The notes under the pieces were generated by a model. The model saw only the letters and a program-made list of their open reading frames with translations, ran no database searches and was not told the DNA's origin. From Apus apus (lineage: Eukaryota; Chordata; Aves; Apodiformes; Apodidae), in assembly GCF_020740795.1 (NCBI RefSeq), contig NC_067287.1, positions 16,693,501 to 16,757,500 of the forward strand: a DNA stretch of 64,000 nucleotides, given 5' to 3'. Made by a program: the position numbers and the translations under genes. Of this stretch, positions 52,372 through 64,000 are shown one piece after another (the stretch's first letter is position 1; the number at the start of each line of letters is the position of its first letter).

Positions 52372-52625
52372 GCCTTTCCAAGTGAGCAAATGTCAGGCGC
52401 ATAAAGAGCAGCACTGTGAGTGGAAGATGGAGCGAGAATGCCTGCCCGCGTCCCTCTGTAAGTGCTGTCTCACACTTCATCAAGGCCGCCTTTGCAAGCC
52501 AGGGACCCGCTTAACAACCAGCAGTCTATGCTGGCCGGCGACCGCAGCAGCCCCGCCACTCAATACCCTTTTCTTTTCCCCTTGTGCTGTTTCTGTGGCT
52601 TGGGTTACAGCTTTTCTCGCAGACA
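52372..52625. promoter_or_regulatory. Enhancer-like block in NHEJ1 intron
   Basis: A less GC-rich stretch with an orderly, non-repetitive look: GCGCATAAAGAGC, ACACTTCATCAAGG, GCTTAACAACC, CTCAATACCCTTTTC and TGTGGC/TGTGGT-like RUNX cores. Inferred. Confidence 0.3.
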
Positions 52626-53560
52626 CTGAGTGGAGGGGTGCGGTGGCAGCGGGGGCTCTGCATTGTGCCATCACCAAGCTGGGGTGGATGCAGTTCCAAC
52701 TCCCATGCAGGGATGCTAAGGGGGGTCCTGCCCCTGCCCTGCTTACCCACTGCAGCTTCTAGCTCCCAGGGATAAATCCCAAAGAAAGGAGGGCTGGCAA
52801 TGGTGCAGAAGTAGGGCAGGAGGCTGCAGCATCTCCTCCCCAGCCATGCAAGGACCATCCCAGCCAGAGCAGCCTGAGGCTTGGCAGAGGGCTGGTTGGG
52901 GGTGAGGGGCTCCAGCCCTGGTGGTCACAGTCATGGCTGGAGAGAGGCCATCTCTCTCTACACTGCCCAGCAAACCCACAGGCACCTGAGCCCTCTTGCT
53001 GCCGGGCACTAACAAACTCCCTGAAAATGAGTGAGGTTCAACAGAGCAGTCCTTGCTATGAGCACCAGCCTTGCCTCCCCAGACCCTGGAAGAGGCTGGG
53101 ACTGGTTGCTCAGGGGCTCAGTGGGCTGCTGGTGGCTCTCCCAGCTCCATCCAGCTCATGGGCATTTGTCCTCCCCTCCAGCAGGCCATGGGATAAGAGC
53201 AGGAGACCTCTCATGGCTGCCGGCACCGGGTGCCACTTTTGGCAAGAGCTAGACAAGGAGGATGCCCTGAATAGCAGCATGTCCCAGCATGCCAGAACTT
53301 GTCAGGACTTGCCACTGGCTTCCAGGAAGGCAGAGCCACAAGCTGATGGCAGCCGTGGACATAATCTCTGCCAGCTTGGCCCACCACTGACATGGGTTGC
53401 CTCCTCCAGGGGCTAGAGCAGGCATGAAAAGGCCTGGGCTAGCCCTGGCGCGGGAGGCCTGGTGGCCAAGATCCCCCTCTGAGCCTAGCAGCCAGACTGT
53501 TCCCAGGGGGACAGCTCAGTGACCCCTCTTCTCTGGATGGAAGGTGGGTGGTTCACACTG

Positions 53561-53765
53561 CCTTGTTATTGTAGGGTGGCTCAGCAAAGCTGGACACATC
53601 ACCCAGGCTTATTATTGCAGGGCTCCTCCACAGAGTGCCAGCTCATGCAGGTTTATTATTGTCTGTCCAGGAAAGCTGGACACATTGCACTGGTTTGTTT
53701 TGGTAGGGTTACTGAGGAAAGCCAGCCAGTTCATCCCATGGGGCTTGTTATTGTTGCACAGGGCT
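53561..53765. repeat. Decayed tandem repeat with TTATTATTG cores
   Basis: Four to five diverged units of about 45 bp, each starting TTNTTATTG and two sharing AAGCTGGACACAT (53589 and 53673). Confidence 0.65.
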
Positions 53766-54518
53766 CATGGGGGGCTGGCCAGGAAACTTCCTGCAAAGTG
53801 GGGTGACAGAAAGTGAGCCACACCTGGTGAATCACAAGGATGCTGCACAGCGATAAGGAGCAGCAAGGGGTGGGATCCGATATCCCGGCTCCACCCGGGG
53901 AGGACAGGCCACTCATTCATAGGCACAAACACTGGTGGTTCCCCTGGGACCTGTGGGGCCCTAGGGCTGGAGGAGTCAGCAGGAACATGGGTCAGGGCTG
54001 GGGCCTGGCAGAGCAGCTTGAAGACCCCTTCAGAAGCTAAATCTGGTGTCAGGGAGGAACCCATGGGGATGCTGCAACTAGTGTGTCCCTAAACCCAACA
54101 CACAAGGGATTAGCTGAGCTCACAGGGCCCAGTGCGGAAGCTGGGGCTGAGCCAGGTGGGATTAGGGGCTTTTGGGAGAATCTGGGTGCGTTCAAGACCG
54201 GGTTGAGCAGAAAGCAGCAGCCGCTCCACCCTGGTGGATTTGCAGTTCCTCCCAAGCACAGGTGCAGCCAGAGGGGCAGCCCCTGGGGATACTGCCCCAT
54301 TGTCACCCGAAACTGCAGCAGGAAGCATTGCTGTGTGGGACAGGGGGGCATCAGTGGTTGCCCCCAGGCTGGCTCAGGCATCTCCCCAGGCACTGGGCCC
54401 CAGCAGGGTTGGGTCCAAACATGCCTGAGCAGCCCTGGCACAGCCACTGAGTCACCATCACTTCCCCTTGCTCTGTGACAGCCTGCATTTCCCACACCTG
54501 GCAGCCCTCTGGTGTCCT

Positions 54519-54646
54519 TGCAGGCAGTGCTCAGCTGTGCTGGGTGCCCAGGTGTCCCTGCATGCAGTGCTGGTGCCCAGGTGTCCCACGGGCAGTGCCA
54601 GCTGTGCGGGGTGCCCAGGTGTCCCTGCAGGCAGTGCCCAGCTGCT
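54519..54646. repeat. Minisatellite (GTGCCCAGGTGTCCC units)
   Basis: Four copies of a 29-40-bp unit, each with a GCAGTGC core followed by TGCCCAGGTGTCCC (the last copy is truncated). Confidence 0.75.
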
Positions 54647-56564
54647 CAGCGCAGATGTTGGTCTCTGGCCAGGCAACAGGATTGAGTTTCAGACGAGCTC
54701 TCCATGCGCAGCAGCAGCGGCAGGAGGCCAGGCTGCCCTGCGAGCACACAGCTCCTTCATTCATGGCAAAAAATAGCCCCCCGGGGTGTGGTCCAGCCTG
54801 GAAAAGCCCCCTCCAGCCCCGGCCAGCCCATGTTTATTCAGTGCAGGGGAGACGCACTGCCCTCCCCCTGCCCGCCGTCCCTGAGTGCCATGTCCCTGCC
54901 AGAGCAGCCGGTCTTGGACGCAGTTCCCCAGGTCCCCCCCAGCCAAAACACACAGGCTGGGGTGGGAGTGGGGGGGTGGCGGCAAACCCCTAAAAAGCAC
55001 TGGGTTTGTCTCTGGGAGGAGCAGCCCCTGGTGATGTCATGAGAGTTTGCAAGTGGCCACATGAAAGGGACTCGCTGCCCAGGAAATCCACAGGTCCATG
55101 CTCCGCCAGACAAGCCAGCAATTCTTCAGTGGACTGGGAAGGAAACCTGGGGGAGCCCAAGCCAAGCCTGCCCTTGCCCCGGGGACAGAGCCTGCCTCCA
55201 GCCCCATGGTTCCCCAGGGTCCCCAACCCTGCTCCTCAGTCCTCCTGTATCCCTTCCTCAGCATCTACAGTTCACAGCAGCCTAATCCCTGCTCCAAATT
55301 GGCACCCCTGAATACCACTCCTTGCCCTGCAGTCCCCAGAGCAACAAGCCTCTTTCCCTAGATTCTCAGCATCCTAATCCCTGCTCTGCAGCCTCCAGAA
55401 TCCAGATGCCTGCCCCACAGATCCCAGACACTCTCTCTCCCCTGGCCTGGGAGGCAGCACCCCTATTTCCATGGTGATCCATCAGGCTGGGAGCAGCAGG
55501 TGATTTAGGACCAGGCAACACTGCCACCAGACAATGGGGATGCAGCAGGGCAGAGCATTTTCATTCTTAAGGGATTATGTTGGTGACAGCTGGGAACACG
55601 CAAGCACAGCTCCTCCCCCCCTCAGCCCCCTTCCCAAGAGCCAGCCAGGATCTTGTTCCAGTGGGCACTGCAGTCATGGGCTCTGAAACCAAATCCACTG
55701 CCCAGGGTCCCCCCCTCCCCATTTCCCACAGGCACAGGACTCAGGGGCTGTAGCAATGGGGAGGCTCTGCCTTCCTCCTCCTCCCCATGCAGGACATAGA
55801 CCTGGGCTCCCATCCAAGCCCAGAGCCCCAGCTCTGCACCCCACCCTGCCCTGCCCATCCCAATCCCACCACGGATCCCACATGGCATGGGAATTAGTAA
55901 TGAAGAAGCCTCCCCTGCCCTATCGCCAGCTGTAGCCCTGAAGGAGCCAACTGGCAAATGAAGTTCAGGGTGGTTTTGACTTCATGCCCCCAGTGCCTTC
56001 CACGCACCATTTCAAGAGGCTGTAACCATCCAGCCAGTCCACCTGCAACTTGCCCATGGAGATGCTCTCCTACTCCACTTGCTCCATCTCCCTCTGCACA
56101 GGCACAGGGTGACAAGACCCCTCCACACCCCCAAAGGTGGCTGGGGGCTAGTGCATCCCCCAGGCTGGTGCCACAGCACATGGGGTCACTGGCTGGAAAA
56201 TCCTCCATGGAGCAATGGGCATGGGTGTCTTCACAGCATGGTGCTGGGGCAGAGGTCTCTTTGGGATGCCAAAAGTTCCTGTGACTGAGACCTCACTTTT
56301 GTTTTGCAAAAGGACTGGCTCCAAGCAGACCACAGAATGGGCCATCTAGGATGTGGGGCAGCATCTCTGACAGAACCAGGCTCATGGAAAGGACAGGGCC
56401 AGCAGAGGGGAGACCAGAGCCCCCAGGGACAGCACAAGACTTGCAGGGCTGTTCCCTCTCCCCAACAAGACCAGGATGGGATGTTTGGTCCCACTGTCTG
56501 CCTCAGCAAAGAGAGGGGACCCAGTCTCTGGGACTGTCAATCAGGCACCTTTCATCAGAGCTAA

Positions 56565-56860
56565 AAATGCACTCTCAGAAGGAAAACAAAATAAAAACAC
56601 AAACAAAACAGAGAGGTGAAAAATTCCTTGACATTTCTCTCCTGCGAGTCCCCAGGGCCAGCAGAGAGGCGAGAGCCCCCGGAGTTTGTCAAGCAAACAC
56701 TTTCACACCCTCGGCCACGCTCGGCGCGCTGCCGCTGGAATGCCAAATATATATTTAAGTCCTGCTCATCAAAGGAGTCTGTTCGGAGTTGGTCTCGGGT
56801 AACGTGCATGTGGGTTTGGCCCAGAGCAAAAACCAGAGTCGCTGAGAACATTTCTTGGGG
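56565..56860. promoter_or_regulatory. Strong enhancer-like block in NHEJ1 intron
   Basis: Sharp AT-rich island with AAAACAAAATAAAAACAC, TTGACATTTCTC, GTTTGTCAAGC, CCAAATATATATTTAAG, CATCAAAGGAGTC (TCF/LEF-like ATCAAAG) and AACCAGAG. The minus strand has one short frame resembling an XLF segment but without splice sites. Best read as a conserved non-coding element; inferred. Confidence 0.45.
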
Positions 56861-56876
56861 ATGGGAGACAGCTCAG

Positions 56877-56896
56877 GCACACACACACACACACAC
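56877..56896. repeat. (AC)n microsatellite
   Basis: About ten AC units immediately beside the preceding block. Confidence 0.85.
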
Positions 56897-57849
56897 GGGT
56901 GAGATAAATGACAACCTTCAAGGTCGTGTGGCTGTAAGGTCGCGGGCTGGGCACGAGATACCTGCCCGCGGCAGCACTCACCCTTATCAGCTCCTGTCGC
57001 ACCATGGGGTGGGGATGTTTAGGCTGGAGGGAGGCCAGCAGCCATTCTGCATTCCAGTGCACTATACACTTTGTCAAAGCTAAATGAGCTCAGCCAACAA
57101 AGCTGGGGTCCAGGGAGACGAGCAGGAAGTGACACTGTGGGAGCGGACAGGCTTGGAGGGCTGGCTGTGGCTGTGTACCCTGTGAGGAGGTGATCAGTAT
57201 CCTTAGCTCGGGCACAGCAATGTGCAATAGGGAGGTGCAGATACTGTGTACCTGCAAGCCCAAGGCTGGTGTTTGCCAGGGTGCCACGGCATCCCTGGCC
57301 ACTGCATGGATCCTGCTCTGCCTGCCCCTGGCAGCCAGTCCCAGCCCTCCCGCAGAGCATTGCTGCTCATCTGCTACCAAACCACCCCAGCCCCATACTT
57401 GGAGGAGCCAAGGGCAAGGGGCTGCTGACTGCATCTGCCCCACAGCTCCTCCTCCCAGCCACAGCTTTGCTGTCCGGGCACAGCAAGGAGCATTTTGAGA
57501 GAGCGGCTGCAGGCAGCGAAAGGGAGAGTCTGAATGGGCAATTCCTGTTCCTCAGCTCTGTCCCTTAGGAGCAACCCCTTAGCTTGCTAAAGTCAGCTTA
57601 AGGACTTATGCCCATCTCACGCACCACTTTAGAGCTAGAGAGATGGGCATTTCTCCCATTTCTGCCTTTCTCCTCTTCTGCATGGGATTTGCTCCGAGCC
57701 ATGACAGTGCTGTCATGTTTGCAAGGCCCTGGTGCTGGCTGCAGAACTGAGATGCCCCATCTCTGGAGGCTGGACTGTAAGCTGTCACACATAGGCTGGA
57801 GGGCAGGACAGGAGCTCCATCTCCAGAGATGATGGACTGAGCTTTCCCA

Positions 57850-58030
57850 GATCTGTCATTGCTCCAGTCAGGTGCAAAGAGGCTTTAGCCTAAATATTGT
57901 ACCTAATCCCAGCTGACAGAGCTGCAGGTCGGGGGCTGGCCAGGGGCTGGAGCTGGCCGGGGCAGGAGAGATCATTGCCGTGAGCAAACAGAGGAGGCTG
58001 GCACTGTGAAATCGGGCATTACGTGCCTGT
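57850..58030. promoter_or_regulatory. Enhancer-like block in NHEJ1 intron
   Basis: GCAAAGAGGCTTTAGCC, CTAAATATTGTACC, GAGATCATTGCCG, GTGAGCAAACAG (forkhead-like) and GAAATCGGGCATTACG flanking a GC-rich spacer. Inferred. Confidence 0.3.
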
Positions 58031-61000
58031 CCCCGGTGGCAGGACCGGCTGGTCAGGCTGCCAGGGAGCCGCTCTGGTTATGGCACAGGTCATCCCAGCA
58101 CCAGTGGGGCCTGACCCTGCACAGCCATGTCCTCGAAGCTGGGTTCATCTCCAGGTGAGGGGAGGGACTGCTGGGCCATGGGTTGAGTTTCAGGCACCTG
58201 CTGCTAATAAAACACTCTGTCAGGGCACCTTTGCCCTCTGAGCCCTTGGAGAGAGGGATGGGGTCCCTGCAGTGTTGTCGGGGGGGGACACAGAGGGCTG
58301 GGGGAGTTGGGAGCCATGGCCCTGACCCTGCCAGGGTGAGCAGACCTCCCTTTGCTGTTGCAGCCTTATCCATCTCTGTCTTGCCAGGTTTGGCTGCTGC
58401 AGCCTGAGTCCCTATTCATTTTCCAGGGCAGGTATCCCAGCCTGTGTCAAGACCATGATGCCCTGAGCCCTACTGCTCCCCTGTGGGCAAAGAGGAGCAA
58501 AGACCTCCCCAGCTCTGGCAATTGCTGCTTTTTCCAGCCCCCTGCCCACTCATCACACTGCTCTTTCCATTCAGGCTTGCCTTGCTCTGATGGGTTCACC
58601 CACCCCTTGCCATCTCCAGACAGTAAAACCATGCCCTTTTGGCTAAATATATGTTTTTTTTTAAAGCCTCACCATTTTCATTCCTATTTTTCAAGACATT
58701 TTCTTCCATGCAGCACTATCTGTCATCAGTAGTACTGGAAAACAATGTACCCAGGGCACCTGCCTTCAGCTGTCCTGTGCTCATGTCAAACCTCATCTGT
58801 CTGCAGTTACTCTCTCCTCAACCACCCTCACCTTCTAGTCTAAAACTCGGTTTATCTTCAACCTTATCCAAAATAACATGCTCAAATATATTGTCTCCTG
58901 TATGATTCCAGGCTAGAAAATACTCCTCCATAACTTAAACCCCTACCATCCCCATGGCCCTGCTCTTTCCCAGCCTTAAAGACATCAGAGGGCTCAGCAA
59001 GCTAGACCTCGCTGGCTCCTGAACCTGCACCCCCTTGATGGAGCTCAGATTTTGATGGAGCTTCTGGCTGACTCGGTGGCCAATTCCCAGAGCTACTGGA
59101 GCACTCACTGTGCAAGACTTTCTCCCTTCCCAACCAGGTCTTCCTGCAGCCTTGGGGGACTGAGGAACACCTACAAACTCCCCCCCTGCGCTGCCATGAG
59201 CTGCTCTCATCTCAAAATGAGTCTGTCACTGGCAGACACAACAGTGATACTCAAGGAGCTGTTTCTTCTCTCCCCAGCAATCCAAGCTCTTCCAGCAGCC
59301 CCAAAACAGGAGGAGCAGCTCCCCCTGAATTCTCTGTCTTCAGGACCTGAGGCTGGCAGAGAACTTCGCCAAACACCTGGACATTCAAAAGGCAGCTCTC
59401 AAAGTAGACGTTAAAGCTGAGGCGAGGACTGGGCTGCTCCTCACCCTGCCCAGGCTGGCTCCTGGAACTGGTACCCACAGCCCGCAGCCTCCTGCCAGGC
59501 TGCACATCTGTGGCCTGTGCCTGCGCAGGAGGGCAGGAATCAATTACAGGGCTGGCAAAGGCAGGGCTGCTGCAGGGCTGCCGAGCAGCACCCGTGCCAG
59601 TGGCCGCAGAGCACGTGGCACAGCACCGGGGCAGCCCGCCGGCAGCCCCCCGCCCAGGCTGGGCACAGATTTGCCACTGGCTCGTGGGGAAGAGGCAGGG
59701 GAACCACTTGAAAGCCATGGCGTGAAAGCGCTGGTAAACCAGGGCCACTCCTCTGCTCCTCTGCCTCTGCATGCTATTTACAGAGCTCCGGGTGCCCACC
59801 CCAGGGGAGCTCAACCCCTGGGGTGCAGAGTTCTGCCAAGCCAGCTCTCTTCTATGCTGTGAAGTTCCCTGGACCCCCACCAAGGACCTTGAAAGGTTCC
59901 AGATGGCTCAGATTCTCTAGGATGGGCTGTCCCAGCTAGGTCTAGGATCCAGCCAGCCAGGGGGGCTTATGGCACAGCCACTTCAGCCTGTCCACCCTTA
60001 GACAGCCAGCACTCACAGCAGGAACATACAGAAAAGCACATATAGACCACAACAGTCTGGAGACAAGGAGAGACCCAGTCAAGCCATGGTCATCCCTTGG
60101 AGACCCGCCACCAGTAACCCCAGGTTGCTGTGGCCAGGCTGGGGGAAGATGTCCCCTCTCTCTCCAGCAGCAAAAGGAGGGTTGAGTGGAAAGGCGGCAG
60201 AGGTTCCCCTCAAGCTTTTAGACTGGTTTGATTGTTGCATAGGAGGATGTCAGGCCTTGACCCAGTGTCCCAACACCTCCTGGGCATTTTCAAGGACCTC
60301 TTGAGTCACTGCAGGCAGAGAAGAGATGAGCTTGCACCAGTGAAATGTTCAACCCACAGCCCACAAGGGCTGCTGGAAGGCTTCAGGGAAGGTGGGCAGC
60401 AGTGAAGAGCAGAAGTGCCATGCCCTCAGCATCTTCCAAAGTGCAGGCCCCACATCCTCTCCTCCTGCCAAGCAGCTCTGCCAGCTGCATCAAGACAAGG
60501 GTAAGTAAGCCATGGGGATTGGTGTCAGCACCCCCTGTGATGTGGCTGGGAGGCCACAACCTTCAGTCACCACATGGTAGGGGACAAGGCAGATCCCTCT
60601 AATGTTCTCTGCAGCATGGACACTTTCCATGTGCCTGTCCAGCACACAGAGTGGCTCATGGGGCAGGACAGCCACCACTATGGGGATAGCATCTGGGGAC
60701 GAGCCAGGCAAACGTCTGAGCACCAGGTCACACCATGACAGCCAGGACAAGGACCCAGGTGCCCTGGAGGAGCAAACAAGGCCATGATCCCATGCCTCCT
60801 CACCCCACCCAGAGCAGAGTTGTTGGGGGCTCCTGGCATCTCCCAAGGGCTCCGGGGTGAGGATGCTGCCTGCACAGCCCAGAGTTGTGGTGACATGGGG
60901 CAGGGGGGTAGGACCACACCAATTGGAAGCAGGTGGTTGCTGGTGGAGTTCCCCTAGCCAGCAGCTGAGGAGGAGCTAAATTTATTCCACTGATACGTGG

Positions 61001-61194
61001 GCAGCAGGGGGGACCGAGGGGCTCATCCTTCCCATCTGCCCCACGTCACACTGACCTCCTCAGCACTGGTGTGGCTGATCCTGCCCCAACACCAGTGACG
61101 GGAACAGCATCCTTCTGGACCATTTCTTCTGCACACACGTGTCCTGATGACTAGCCCCGAGCAGACCCAAGTCCTTCCTCCCCAAACCACAGAG

Positions 61195-61300
61195 GGGAAA
61201 GTTTCCAAATTAAAAACCTAAAACTGGCAACAAGGTGCCCATGGCAGGAACCTTTTAAACTGGCCATTAAAGTTTATAAGTTAGACGGGCACCGGGAGTG
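61195..61300. promoter_or_regulatory. AT-rich enhancer-like block in NHEJ1 intron
   Basis: CCAAATTAAAAACCTAAAAC, CCTTTTAAACTGG and CCATTAAAGTTTATAAG, in GC-rich DNA. Inferred. Confidence 0.35.
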
Positions 61301-62714
61301 AGCGGTGGAGCAGCAGGAAAACAGCCGCCCCTCCTTGGGCAGCCTAACCACGGCTGTCCCCAAAGCCACAGGGCTGACGTCACAGCATGACTTCAGCTCC
61401 ATCACCCACTGCCTGGCCAACCCCAGTCCCATGTTTACCCCTGCCTGTCCCCACTGCTGTCCCTCTCAGCCCGCTTTTCCCTTTGAGGTCGGTCGGCAGC
61501 CCCGGGGCCTGGCGAGGAAGAGGAAAAGAGCAAAGAGAAGGAAACCAAACCTCAGCACCCACAAGGCAGGCTGCAAAACATGGAGCCTTGGAGGCCATGC
61601 TGTGGGGATGGTGGGCTCCATACCAGCCTTCCCACCTCTCCCCAGCCATGTCCCCCCCTTTCCTGCCCCCAAGATACCTGCCCCCACAGTGGGAGACTGA
61701 GAAAACTGTTAGTCAAGGCTGTGCCCACTGCTACTCTCCTGTTTTCCCGCAGACAACACACACTCTGTGCTCTCAGCAAGATGGGCTGGGGGAGGGTATT
61801 GAACCCAGCCTGGCGTCCTGTCCTGCACCATGACACTGGGATGCACCACAGGTACCCAAGAGGACCCAGTCTCTGTCCCAAGGGGTGAGATGCTGTGGGG
61901 TGGGTGAGATGCGCAGCCTGGCCCCAAGCCTAGCTGGGGTGAAGCAGAGCACAGGCTTTCAGCTAGAAGAGCTTTAGGAGTTGCAGAAACAGAAGCCTCA
62001 GGTCACTGGGTACAGTCCCAGGGAACAGCGTTACCTTCTCCCCGTCCAGTGAGGAGGCATTTTGGCTCTAGACCTCTCAAAGAGGAGCCAGCAGCCTCAG
62101 TGAGGTGTTGCAGGTGTGTGTGGGACACAGGATTGCTTTGCACAGAGGGGTGGGAGGGCAGACAGGGAGGATGAAACCTTCAGGCAGTGATGCTGGGGCT
62201 GTTTTCAGAGCATCTGTGTCCAGGAGTGGTGAGGAGCCAGTGCAGAGCCCTCTGAGCCCTGTGCAAAGCCAGCACTGCATGCTGGCACCAGCGTGAACGA
62301 TGCACTCTGCTCAGAGGTGCACGTTGCCAGAACATGGGTGAGAGCCACAAAAGCCACATGGGTCCAGGAGGGGCAAGGTCAGGGGCAGTGTGGCCACAAA
62401 GCTGCCTGCAGCAAGCCCAGGGCACCGGTCAGAACAGGCTGGGAAAGCCACCGTCCCCATCGGTGGCTGTTCGGAGCCACACAGGGCACATTTTGCCCAC
62501 TGTCACCTCCTGGAGAGGCCTGTGGGTTGCATTTATAGCCCCAACCACAGACCCTGGTCCTTGTCTTCTGGACCACGCAGTGCTGCCCATGCATCCGGAG
62601 CACCCCCCGGCGTGGGGAGCTGTGCTGGCCCCCTCTGTGCCCTGGTGAGCTGCTGCTCACACGCGAGCATTGATCACTGGGGAAGTGCACACGTGCACAC
62701 ACACACACACAAAC

Positions 62715-62830
62715 AGGGCAGCTTCTGCAAACAACTGCTTGTTAAGTTAAAATTAAACTCTGCACAAATATTGACCTTTGGAGGGGACACAAACTCTGCC
62801 GATATATTTACCAGCTTTATAAATGGGCCT
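62715..62830. promoter_or_regulatory. AT-rich enhancer-like block in NHEJ1 intron
   Basis: GCTTGTTAAGTTAAAATTAAA, CACAAATATTGACC, CCGATATATTTACC and CTTTATAAATGG next to an (AC)n run at 62694-62711. Inferred. Confidence 0.35.
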
Positions 62831-64000
62831 GACCACAGTGCCCTATACACTGAGCTGGAGGAGATGAGGGCAGTGGAGGTGCCAAAAGAAGGTGCATCCC
62901 CCCACACTCTGAGTGGGGCTTTTGCCAGACAATATCACTGTGGTCCCCAGCAGCCCTCCACCCTCCCCAAAGTCCCCACTCCAGCCTGAAGGAGGATGGA
63001 TGGTGGGCATAAAGATGAGATGGATCCACTTTTCCCCCCAACCTATGACAGCCAAGAGCTCTCAGACAGCCCTGGAGTCCCCAGAGGAAGATCTTATCCC
63101 CTCTGGGCTTGGGAAACTGGTCCAGCAGAGCAGTCCTGATGCTACCCCTCAACTTCCACCCTCTCCAAACCTCTGCACTGACCAAAGCCTCACTGTCTGG
63201 CAGGGTCAGCCACTGCTGAGCCTTAGCTGCCAGTGCCAGGGCTCAGGCAGACTGCTCTGCCCCAGGATCTGTTTCCCCTCTGCAGAACAGCCAGTACATT
63301 CTGCAGAGCTGCAATCTCTCAAGGGGAACCCAGGGAACTCAGGGCTTGGTGGTCCATCTGGGAAGGTTCTAGGAGCTGCAGAAACACTGGCAGCCTTAAG
63401 TCAAGTGGGCAAAAAGCATCCAGTGACAGAAATTATGAGAGAAGGCTCAGCACTGCTCTGTGGTGGTAAGCTACCCCTCGCAAACCCACCAGAGCTCTTA
63501 GAAGGGACCAGAAGGCCCAGCTGAGCACACTGAGCGATGCAGTGCGACTGGGCAAGGTGTTTCCCCAAGGATGGCTAAACCAGTTTGGCTATTGTGGAAG
63601 AAGAGGCAAGCTCTTCTCACAGCCTACGCCTAGGGTAAAGCACAGGAGGCAAGCAGGAGTAAAGGGTGGCTTTTGCAGGCAGAGTGTACAAATGGGTTTC
63701 CACAGGAGGCAACACTATCTCCCAATGAAATTCAGTTCTTCAGAGCAGTTGGAAAAACTGCTGAGTGCAAGATGTTGCTATTGAATAGCCAGGCAATGAA
63801 GGAGTCATGAAACCAGTGTTGATAAATGCAGCACAAGGGACTTGAGGAACAACCCCAGCTAGGTGGACAGGGTGCAGGAGAGACATCCTTCTGTTAATGC
63901 AAGGGGAACACACCAGTCCAGGGCTCAAGAAGAGAGAACAGGACCCTTTGCATACCAAGGAGACCAGGGTGAAGGCCAGTGTGCCTGGGACTGTCACTGC

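Larger units (their letters stand above)
47494..64000 (-). other. NHEJ1: Large NHEJ1 intron (open at the right edge)
   Basis: At least 16.5 kb with no convincing exon on either strand. It holds microsatellites, two decayed tandem repeats (53561-53765, 54519-54646) and several AT-rich enhancer-like blocks listed separately. In mouse, a cluster of Ihh enhancers lies within Nhej1 intronic DNA (established). The stretches 47.5-51.0, 52.7-56.5, 58.0-61.2 and 62.9-64.0 kb show nothing else recognisable. Confidence 0.6.

Noticed and set aside
56720-56815. Minus-strand peptide RDQLRTDSFDEQ as an NHEJ1 exon
   Set aside because: Similar to the human XLF segment, but no acceptor AG stands at the expected position, no GT donor follows in range, the frame runs on into unrelated sequence, and third-position composition is AT-rich unlike the neighbouring NHEJ1 exons. 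Kept as a finding, not called as CDS.
59251-59883. 210-codon minus-strand frame in the NHEJ1 intron
   Set aside because: Compared with the XLF N-terminus and found no match; no splice context; likely chance in GC-rich DNA.

Overview
This window is vertebrate nuclear DNA, almost certainly avian. The evidence is intron-exon genes with GT-AG splice sites and AATAAA polyadenylation signals, CR1-type LINE 3' ends (minus strand, 17998-18290 and 38231-38320), very few other transposons, and a GC-rich, CpG-island-rich compact gene layout. It also carries the MNX2 (MNR2) homeobox gene, known in birds and, to my knowledge, absent from therian mammals. The species cannot be fixed from the sequence alone. 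The gene order CFAP65 - MNX2 - IHH - NHEJ1 matches the segment homologous to human 2q35 and chicken chromosome 7.

All four genes are on the minus strand. From left to right: (1) 1-5.6 kb, the 5' part of CFAP65 (CCDC108), five coding exons giving the first ~233 residues of a sperm and ciliary protein, with a CpG-island promoter that carries a TATA box and an RFX X-box-like motif. (2) 5.6-8.6 kb, a short intergenic stretch with an AT-rich block resembling a conserved enhancer. (3) 8.86-17.5 kb, complete MNX2, three exons, 300 residues, with a 7.2-kb first intron and a large CpG island. (4) 18-29.2 kb, a gene-free stretch studded with AT-rich, homeodomain-motif-rich islands that look like developmental enhancers, plus an orphan CpG-rich patch. 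(5) 29.2-41.3 kb, complete IHH, three exons, 408 residues, with a 1.6-kb 3' UTR, minisatellites in intron 1, and a possible alternative terminal exon in intron 2. (6) 41.3-46.3 kb, sequence upstream of IHH with a RUNX/SOX motif cluster and a strong AT-rich block. (7) 46.3-47.5 kb, the last three exons of NHEJ1 (XLF). (8) 47.5-64 kb, one NHEJ1 intron holding further AT-rich blocks, in the same kind of position where mammalian Ihh enhancers are known.

Functionally this is a developmental regulatory domain. IHH and MNX2 are patterning genes that need distal control; CFAP65 and NHEJ1 are flanking genes whose introns and neighbouring DNA probably host that control. In chickens, rearrangement of the CFAP65/MNX2 side gives Rose-comb with poor sperm motility, and deletion of IHH (with part of NHEJ1) gives the Creeper short-leg trait, so one window covers both classical loci. 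No prokaryotic features, CRISPR arrays, tRNA or rRNA genes were seen. Enhancer calls rest on base composition and motifs only and need cross-species alignment.
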